From Candidatus Levyibacteriota bacterium (GTDB taxonomy: Bacteria; Patescibacteriota; Microgenomatia; Levybacterales; UBA12049), in assembly GCA_003173995.1 (NCBI GenBank), contig PRDT01000005.1, forward strand, positions 1-8,295: DNA of 8,295 nt. Reading direction: 5' to 3'. The notes under the pieces were generated by a model. That model searched no databases. It worked only from the letters and a program-made list of their open reading frames with translations, and had not been told where the DNA came from. Numbering within the stretch: the stretch's first letter is position 1; each line of letters begins with the position of its first letter. A program made the position numbers and the translations under genes. Shown piece after piece: positions 1 through 8,200 of this stretch.

Positions 1-360
1 CCCTTTGATCTCTTGTGCTATCTTTTGACTATTTGTCTTGTCATTTGCAACGAGAGACTGAACTGCTTGATAGGAAGATAATGCATTTTGGAGATCACCC
101 TTTTGCTCATATGCATGGCCTAAGTTGTAGTAGGCATTTGCATAGTCAGATTTCATAGTAACAGCAGTTTGAAATTGTCGAATGGCATTGTCGTATTGTC
201 CAAGTTGGTAGTAGATGCCACCAAGAGCCACATATTCTTGAGGGTTGGTAGGATCAAGTGTTTCTGATTGTTGTGCAGCAAGGACAGCGAAATTATCTGC
301 ATTTTGACCAAATCCAATAAGCGCACGATAGATAGAAGAAAGATTTTGCCAATTAGCAAC
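1..360 (-). other. TPR domain of the O-antigen ligase-like protein
   Basis: Residues 562-595 and 596-629 fit the 34-residue TPR pattern. In the first repeat, L568, G569, Y572, A581, F585 and A588 occupy positions 7, 8, 11, 20, 24 and 27. In the second, L602, G603, Y606, A615 and Y619 do so. A degenerate repeat with W526, L529 and Y533 precedes them at about 523-561. TPRs bind proteins or peptides, so this part likely docks a partner or assembles the enzyme. The domain follows the last membrane segment (404-423) after about 100 residues. Further repeats may lie beyond the left edge. Confidence 0.85.
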
Positions 361-1926
361 AGTGAGTGGGGAAAGTGTTGTTGCTTGTCTGCCTGCATTA
401 ATAGATTGTTGGATCAATTGATAGAGTGTTGCTTGTTGTTGATCAGATGGTTTTGCATTCTTTGGTACGGCAGCAACAAGAGAATTGGCAAGCGCTAGAT
501 TTGTCTGAGCAAAGATGCGGTAGTATCCACTTCGATATGGGAACATAGTGAGACCTTTTATTTGATCTTTGTATGTTCCTGTTCCATTTCTCGCACTTGC
601 CTCATTCAATGATTGTTGAAAATAATAATCTGAGAGCGCAAATGTCGTTGTATAGTAGCCCAATAAGCCAACAATGAGCACAAATACAGCTGTTGTTCCC
701 CAAGCGACAACTTTGCTATTCTCATACGTTGTTGTCGTGTGACTTTCTGAAAAGGAAAGAAGACCTTTCTTTAAGGTAACAAATCGAAGCTCTACATCAA
801 AATATTTTTGAGGCTGCCTGAGCGCATCTGTTGTGACATACAGTGCAAGGAGTAAAACAAATAACATAACTTCCAGAATAGAGAAGGGAAGAACAACGGC
901 AAGTATTGCTGCAACAACCAATGATGGAAAAAGAGGATTTTTAAATTTGCGAGTAGGTTTAATGATTATTCGAAAAATAAGAAAAAAGAAAGAGAGGAAG
1001 CCTAAGATCCCTGTCGTTCCTAAAATTTCAAGAATAAAACTTGATGAGTGGCCAAATGATACAGCCCAAAGAGGATTACTGTTAAAGCTTGCTTGCTTAA
1101 ATCGAGTAAACACTGATCCAAAATTGCCATATCCTGAACCGAAGAAGAAGCCTTGTGCGACTCGGCCAGTATCTTGTGAGATAGCAGCAAACGCTGTTTG
1201 GAAACCAGTTTCCCAAGGAAGAATAGCAAGTTGGTGATTAAAAATAAGTTGGATAAGAGTTACGATACCTCCTGCTGCTATGAGTACTGTGGCAACAGCA
1301 AAACTGACTGTCTTGGCATCTGTTTTGCCTTTTAATAAAGGAAGGGCCATTTGGAGGGGAAGAGGCAACACAATCGCTATACATAGCATCTGTTCAAGAA
1401 GTGAACCCAATGGGCTAAACGATTGAATTTGGGTTGCAGGAATACTCAGAGGATATACTTTGAAAAAAGAAAATACTGCCCATACAGAGAGGAGAACAGT
1501 ACTTAAGACAACCGCTCCAAGTAAAAAGAGTGCGCCACTTTCTTTTTTTGTTCCATTCACAATAGTGAAAAATCCAATAACAGCAAATAAGAGAGGAATG
1601 GTGTTGATAAGGGAATCAAATCTTTCTACAGCAAAGAATGCAGAAAGCAAAAAAGCAAGAATAAGAAGAAGAAGCGGTAAGTCAAAATCTGTTCTTCTCA
1701 GTGTTACCTTTCCTGCGAGGGCAATTTTGGCTCCCCATAACAGGAGAGAGAGGAGTGCAGCTCCTCCAATAAGTAATTCTTTAGATATAATGAATGGATC
1801 TGTGAGAACTGGTAAAAGAAGTAAAGGATAGATAAGAAAGACAATACCCCAGATAAACACAATACCGTTTGATAAATATGTAGAAATTTGTTTGGTATTT
1901 TTTAGTAAAGGAAGTGTTGTTTCCAT
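1..1926 (-). CDS. O-antigen ligase / Wzy polymerase-like membrane protein with C-terminal TPR domain (3' end outside window)
   Basis: An uninterrupted frame of 642 codons starts at ATG 1924-1926 and is open at the left edge. An in-frame TAG lies six codons upstream with no ATG, GTG or TTG between, which fixes the start. About ten hydrophobic segments are visible, near residues 21-42, 47-67, 83-99, 105-122, 129-155, 177-196, 205-228, 293-322, 332-363 and 404-423. Between the seventh and eighth lies a polar loop with GSGYGNFGS (263-271), Arg275 and FGHSSSF (291-297). These fit the conserved glycine motif and the loop Arg and His of the O-antigen ligase/polymerase superfamily (WaaL, Wzy, PglL). 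Residues 523-642 form TPR repeats. Established role of the family: transfer or polymerisation of lipid-linked glycans on the outer face of the cytoplasmic membrane. Whether this one makes a polysaccharide or glycosylates proteins cannot be told. It lies 57 bases downstream of the giant surface gene in the same direction. No strong Shine-Dalgarno sequence precedes the start. Confidence 0.92.
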   Translation of the reverse strand, partial: METTLPLLKNTKQISTYLSNGIVFIWGIVFLIYPLLLLPVLTDPFIISKELLIGGAALLSLLLWGAKIALAGKVTLRRTDFDLPLLLLILAFLLSAFFAVERFDSLINTIPLLFAVIGFFTIVNGTKKESGALFLLGAVVLSTVLLSVWAVFSFFKVYPLSIPATQIQSFSPLGSLLEQMLCIAIVLPLPLQMALPLLKGKTDAKTVSFAVATVLIAAGGIVTLIQLIFNHQLAILPWETGFQTAFAAISQDTGRVAQGFFFGSGYGNFGSVFTRFKQASFNSNPLWAVSFGHSSSFILEILGTTGILGFLSFFFLIFRIIIKPTRKFKNPLFPSLVVAAILAVVLPFSILEVMLFVLLLALYVTTDALRQPQKYFDVELRFVTLKKGLLSFSESHTTTTYENSKVVAWGTTAVFVLIVGLLGYYTTTFALSDYYFQQSLNEASARNGTGTYKDQIKGLTMFPYRSGYYRIFAQTNLALANSLVAAVPKNAKPSDQQQATLYQLIQQSINAGRQATTLSPLTVANWQNLSSIYRALIGFGQNADNFAVLAAQQSETLDPTNPQEYVALGGIYYQLGQYDNAIRQFQTAVTMKSDYANAYYNLGHAYEQKGDLQNALSSYQAVQSLVANDKTNSQKIAQEIKG

Positions 1927-1983
1927 ATGAGCTAAGTTACTCTACTCTAACAATGTTAAAAGTATAATGTCAAGCATAATTTA
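1927..1983. other. 57-base intergenic spacer without terminator
   Basis: This is the only non-coding stretch in the window. It holds the promoter-like element and an 11-base palindrome (TAACA-A-TGTTA at 1948-1958). No GC-rich hairpin followed by a T run is present after the stop of the giant gene, so co-transcription of the two genes is possible. Confidence 0.7.
1944..1973 (-). promoter_or_regulatory. Putative sigma-70-type promoter for the O-antigen ligase-like gene
   Basis: On the minus strand a perfect TTGACA (1968-1973) is followed after 18 bases by TAGAGT (1944-1949), which matches four of six bases of TATAAT. Transcription would begin near 1937, leaving a leader of roughly ten bases before the ATG at 1926. 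No purine-rich ribosome-binding site fits in that leader, so initiation would be nearly leaderless or SD-independent. The element sits just after the stop of the upstream gene, so read-through from that gene may also supply transcript. The call rests on consensus match alone. Confidence 0.5.
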
Positions 1984-2217
1984 CTAATTCACAATCAACC
2001 AGTTAAAGTAGGTTGGAGCGGTGGTTGCAGAAGGAATGCCAACAGTGAAAGAATGGCCAGTGACTTGTCGTCTGAGGTAAGGACTCTGACCAGAATCATT
2101 GCCAACAGGTGTAATGTAAATAAGAGACTTGTCAGTTACTGCAGGATTATCAATAGTTACTTCTGACTGGTAATTAGCAATAGCTGCAGTACCAGCAGAA
2201 CCGGTTGCGATAAGTTC
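1984..2217 (-). other. Conserved-looking C-terminal cap of the giant protein
   Basis: Residues 2022-2098 read ELIATGSAGTAAI, SEVTIDNPAVTDKSLIYITPVG, YLRRQVTGHSFTVGI and PTYFNWLIVN before the stop. From memory, many CPR surface proteins end in the same way (GTA.I..G...V.I.NP.V...SLIYVTP, SF.VGI, FNWWIVN). That they share the end while differing upstream suggests a folding or export-related cap. No sortase or PEP-CTERM-like signal is present. Confidence 0.6.
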
Positions 2218-5200
2218 GGTATTTGACACTGCCAAAGCTGGTTGGACGAGATTGAAATTGAGTTTGCTAATGGTAGCTGCACCTGATGCCACTAAGTCTC
2301 CAAGTTGATTTATGGCAAAAACAGCAGAACCTGATGCATTATTGACATTAAATTGGCTGGTTGCAATGGCAGAACCAGTTGCATTCTGCCCAAGTTGGAA
2401 TGTCAAATCACTACTATTGCCAAGAGGAGAAATAATATTTGCAGCTAAGGCACCATTAAATATAGCATTGCCATTCACAGTCAAATTTCCATCACTATCG
2501 ATTCTTATCACGCCACCTGCAAAAGCAATGCCTCCTTGTCGAAGTGGCTGGATTTGTAAGTCGCCGCCAATAACATTAATACTATTAGAAGCAATCATCA
2601 TTTGACTACCGATAGACAGTGTGCCGGTCACTGAAGTGTCAGAAAGGGAGGTTGGTCCGAGTGACGTAAGGCCTTGCTCAAACATAGCAGTGTTGGCTTT
2701 CAAGCTAGGAACATAAGAAAAATAGCTAGAGAACGATGCAATATTAGCATACCCATTTAGCAGATCTCCGCCTGGATTGCCAGCTGCCAAAGAGCCGTTA
2801 GTATTACCATTCCCATTTTGCGTTCCTGATGGGGAAGCGAAGTAAATGTTGGTTACATTCGTAATGTTTTGAGCAGAAAGTGTACCCACTGCTGCTTGGA
2901 GTCCAACAATGCTATTAGCTTCGATTTTGTCAGCATGAAGCGTTCCAGAGACAGTAGCATCACCATTTACTGCGAGATTTTGTGAGTTAAGAGTCCCTGA
3001 GAAAGTTGCATTGCCTTGATTGTCGATGCTAGCCACGGCAGAGCCACTTGCATCTTTTTTAATATCTACCCTAGAGTTTGAGAGGTCAATTGCAATTGCT
3101 GAGTTTGATGCATTTGGACTAATCAGATTTGTCTTTATCTGGTCTGTTGCCAAAGGAGATACAACAATGCCTGTTCCATTGTTAGCGCTTGCCACAACAG
3201 CAAGGATGTAATCTCTGAGAGACTGACCAGCAATAGTAATATTACTGGTTGAAATAGCAAGGGAATTTGTTACAACTTGTTGGGCATTGACTGCACCTGC
3301 TCGTAAGTTGGCAACTGCTAATTCTAAGAATGCACCCATGCGACTGACTGGATTGCCCAGTGCATCATTCAATGTGTAATATTGTGGAACACTAAAGTCA
3401 GCTGATGGGGAAGCGGTATTAAATAAGTCGTAGCCACTGGTATCTGCTATCATCACATCTGGGTCATACCATGTATTATTTACAAAGACATATACTTCGC
3501 CGCAGATGACACCATCTGGGGTACCAGCTGGGCAGGGAGTAAGCTCACCATCACCAGTATTGCCATTTGCTGGGTCAAATTCTTGCATTGCTTTTCCGAT
3601 AATGTATCCTGGTTTGGTAGACTTCATACCATAGCCAGAAACAATACTGGAGGTAATGCCATCGCCGACATGGATGGGGCCATTGATGGTTGAGACAAAG
3701 ACAGGGACTCGTCCGTTCATGGCAATTGGTGGAGCACTGCTTCCTGAAGCATCTACCGTCTGAGTCATACTTGCCAGGATGGTATCCTGCTCAATAGTAA
3801 TTGCGGGATGCGTACTGCCTATACCAATGAGATTATTCGCATACGGTGTGGTAGCTCGCTCAACTAACTTCCAATTATTGGTATGTGTTGCTTTTGTGAT
3901 AGCTGAGCCTGATGCATCCATATGATCCAGTTCGAGTACTGTGCCATTGTCAAGGTATCTATCATTAGAGGTAACAACGATTTCTCCAGGACGAATGGTC
4001 TGATTGGAATGGTAGACTTCAGCGTAGTCGGTCACGCAGCATCCACCATCAAAAGAGACGGTGCCGCCACGAGGGTTAATATTGTATCGCTTCACGCCAA
4101 CGTTAGCACGAACTGATTGTACCCAGGTTGCACCCTGTCCGCAGCCGTTCCAACAGTCATCAGTACCACCATACATTGCAAGATAGTTACCAGTACCGGA
4201 TTGCTCGTATTCAAATGAGTTACACCCATTTCGTTCAAGGTTAAGACCACTACCGCCGCAGGAGTTGATAGTAAATGCAGCATAAACAGCTCCACCAAGT
4301 TGAATAGACATCTTTCCATCGGTAGCGATGGTACCACTACCAGCATAGATACTCGAATTATTGTACGTACGATTCCAGGTACCATCCTGGGCATACCAGC
4401 CAACTCCATAGGTTTCCCAATAGATACCATTGGAACCAGCAACGCGGAACCAGCCTCCATTGGTATACGTATCTCCATTAACTTCCAATCTGTAGGCTGG
4501 TGTTTGGGTGGCAATACCTATTCTTCCATTGTGTTCGAGTGTGATATACGCATTATTGACTGCTTCTGAACTGTCAACGTCATAACTTAATTTGACGCCA
4601 GCTGTTTGCCAGTCAGAACCAGATGCTTCTCGATAACCTCGGATACCCAAGCTACCAACATTACTATTGGTGAAGGTGAATGATGCCATTGGTCCTATTT
4701 CATTTCCTCCAGTTGTACCCAAGGAGCCTGCATTAGTTTTGAAGACAGAACTTATTGCACCTCCTGTAAGATTGGCACCTACTGCGAGAAAAGCAGTAGG
4801 GCCGGTATTTCCTCCAACACCAACATTGCCACCGAATGGTTGGAGTAAGATATTACCTTTGGTATTTGCCTGGTTGGCAGCCTCAATAAACATATTATTG
4901 GTGGTATTTTGCCCAATAGTAAGGCGTGACCAGTTGGTACCAGCAAGGTTATTGGTAACAAGGAATCGAGCATCCTCATTATAGGTAGCACTATTTGCTT
5001 GGTTCCACACATCAAGCATATCTACTCCTGATCCAAGGACTGGATTGATAAATACTGCTCCAGCTGTCTGCAGTGAAGTAGTGGACGCTGCAGGATCTAA
5101 GAAATAACTAGTATTATCTAAATCATAATAAGATCTTGCCTGTACTTGACCAGTGGAAAGCACTTTAAACTGTGTTGTTCCTGCGGTTGCTACATCTAAT

Positions 5201-8200
5201 AGGCCTTGTGGAGCTGTTGTACCAATACCAACTCTGTCATTTATAGTGTCAATATCAAAAACAGTTGAACCGAGAGTGTCTTGGAATTGTACTCCTGTTG
5301 TACTTCCTGTGAGTGCTCGTGATAAAAGGAACCCTTGATTATCGACTTGAAATAAATCGATGGAAGCACTTGAAGTTGCAAGATAGGCCATATCATCCAG
5401 TCGAGTAGAGAGCTGGTTGGTAACTCGGAACATCGTATCGACATTCAAATTACTTTGATTTAAGGTTGCACCAAAAGGATTATATGATGAGGCAAAAAAG
5501 TCCTTGAGAGAAGTATCTTGTGATTCCATCCAAGCTCCACCATTACCGCTATTATTACCACCAAATGTAAGTAAGTCTCCATTTCCATAGGATTGACCAA
5601 CAGCGATAGTTTTAACATTATTCATATTAGTGCCCCATGTGGCATTGATATCGTCTACGGTGGACATGCTATTAATATATAAATCGGTAATAGTATCGCT
5701 ATCCATGCCGATTGCGCTTATGCCACCAGCAGTTGTTCCGACATAGATTTGTCCGTTTCGCAAATTTGCACCTACAGCAGCAATGTTGCTCGAATCACCA
5801 TTTAACTTTTGAGAAGCATCTGCTGCAATTGTCATACCACGAATAGTCTTACTTGTATGATTTTGAAGAGCTCTATAACCAACTTGATAATTGTGAGTTA
5901 CTTCAGCTGCAGTCATACCTGTTGCTGTTACGAATGGCTCATCAATAGTTCCATTGAAGAAGCGAGAGGCAGCATTACTTACCTCAACAGCTCCAATAGT
6001 AAAGAATGCGGTAGAAGTAGACATATTGCCATTTCTGGCTGAAATACCATCCAGCTGTCCATCAATGAAAAGCCTCATATTTGTTCCGTCATACGTACCC
6101 ACAACATAATGCCAGTTACCATCATTAACTGCTCTGGTACTAAATATGTTAGGAGAAAGACCATTAATGCCATACTGAACTGTACCATTTGTCTCTACTT
6201 CCATAAAATAATTGCCAGCTACGCCAGAATTAAACTTTGCAATAATCCCCTGAGTAGTTGATGCACTTGTTTTAATCCAGGCTCCGATAGATAAGTTTTT
6301 ACCTGTTGGGTCAAGCTTGCCTGCACCTCCACAGGTAGCGTCGGTACAGCTAAAGTAGCCAGTGGTGCCATTAAATGTCGTAGCAGTACCTCTCACACCG
6401 GAGACGCCATACGTGATAGTACCATTTGCGGTAAGTGCTGGTTCTGACTTTACAGAAGCATCAGCGACTGTTCCAGAGGCTTCATTAAGTGGCCAGAATC
6501 CACGTACATCTCCAACCAAATCTTCAGTAATAAAGCTTTTATTATAGTATTTTATTACTCCTGCAGCAGGACTTGCGACATTCTCTTGTAATACAGCAAG
6601 AGAACCACCACTTCCACCTTCAGCTAAGTAAACAGTATTTGAAACACCATCCGAAGTTGAGGTTCCTTGAGTTACATACATACCATTTGCTGATGGAATA
6701 GAAAGATTAGCACTGGTGGTTGCAGCAGGACCATTCACGAAATTAATATTTGCAAGAGTATTGTTATCTGTTGTTGCTGCTCCAAATGCTGTTGCGCTCA
6801 CATAGCCATAGACTTGATCAAATAATGTATTATTTCCAAACGTTGTAATACTTTGGACACTATGTTTTACCTTCAATAAGTAACTAGGGCAGGGGTTACC
6901 AGAAGTCTGACAGACTGTTGCATAGAGGTCTCCAGTTGAAGTGAGCGAAACATTATTTACTAAATCATTACTTGGTCCCATATAGGTAACAAGTTGGAGA
7001 AGGGACTCATTAATAAGTGCAACGCCACCAGTAGAAGCTCCAGCACGTGTAGCGACTGCAATATATGTTTGGCCATTAATAATAGCAACTGAGGCATCTA
7101 TTGCACGCGTACTTGGAAGTGATAATCCAACGCCAAGAATTCTATTATAGGTATTCGTAGTATTTCTATTTACAATAGTGCTGGTACTTTGGAAGTATCC
7201 AACGTCATTGATCCTCGTTGCGATATCTTTTGTAAAATCAATAATGTAGAATCCACCAGCAGTACCACCAACGCCACCACTCGAGAAGTAGATTTGTCCA
7301 TTTAAGGCTGTGACGCTACTACCAGCTGCATTTGTGGTTGGGCCAATCATGTTTTCTGTGGCGCCACTTCCTTTATCAAATTCCATCCACATGGAATTAT
7401 CTTTTGCATCAAAGATGTAGAGTGCTGTGTCACTAACAACTAATATTGCTTTTCGTGGGAAAGCTTGATCACCGCATCTGGTATTTGTTCCAATAATACA
7501 GCCACTTGGGTTGACACGAGTCTCGTTATACCAGGAAGAACTCAATGCTCGCTCATCAGCTGTCCAGCGACCTCCATCACTATCTTTGGACGTATCATAG
7601 ATAAATACTTTATTCACATTTGAAATACTGGTTAAGTTTTTGTGGCCCCCGATAGTCAGATCTCGATTGGTGAGATTCATATATGTATGGTTGGCAGAGG
7701 AAACATTGATAAGACTGCCAGTGGAAGTCAGAGCGCCACTGTTGTTGTTAACCTGTGGGTTAGAAGTAACAAGACTAAGCAATTTCCCGCTTGTTAGGGC
7801 AGTTGCAGAAATACTTGCAACGGTTGAAGTGGTACTTGCTGAAATGATACTTGTGTCTCCAGAATCAATTCCTGAGCCAATAACATGAAAGGTTGCACTA
7901 CTTGATGCCACGCCGCCAATAGCTAGGTCATTTGTAATAACTGCTGGAGCCACCACTCCGGCATTTTGTTGCCAATAATTAGCAAGCGCAAAGGCACCTG
8001 ATGGGCCAATGATTTGTCTAACATATAAGGTATCCCATTCTTTACCACCTGAGGTGGGATCGGAACCCAAATTATACGTGTCATTCTGATTTGGGATAAG
8101 AGCATTTTTAATAGTACCATCATATGCAATCGTAAACTTTGTTGCACCTGAAGCAGAGGCGGTAAAGATGTCTCCTTGACCATTAATAGCTCTTTGGTCA

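Noticed and set aside
833..1237. Open frame of 134 codons on the plus strand (and others at 1460-1831, 4300-4569, 4667-4984)
   Set aside because: They lie antisense to the two long genes, their products are basic, low-complexity and unlike any family, and they have no initiation context. They are by-products of the composition of the opposite strand.
1543..1549. Run of seven T (seven A in the coding strand) within the membrane protein gene, as a possible phase-variation tract
   Set aside because: It is short for slippage switching, encodes an ordinary Lys-Lys in frame, and the reading frame is intact on both sides.
1927..1983. Rho-independent terminator after the giant gene
   Set aside because: No stable GC-containing hairpin followed by a T run is present in the spacer.
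4321..4473. Invertible shufflon or diversity-generating cassette
   Set aside because: Only the protein motif resembles shufflon tips. No inverted recombination sites, template repeat, recombinase or reverse transcriptase gene is seen in the window.
4092..4514. Open frame of 140 codons on the minus strand (also 1020-1229, 153-398, 5241-5444, 4779-5015 and 7923-8216)
   Set aside because: Each is out of frame inside a gene whose own frame shows clear family motifs, so they are shadows.
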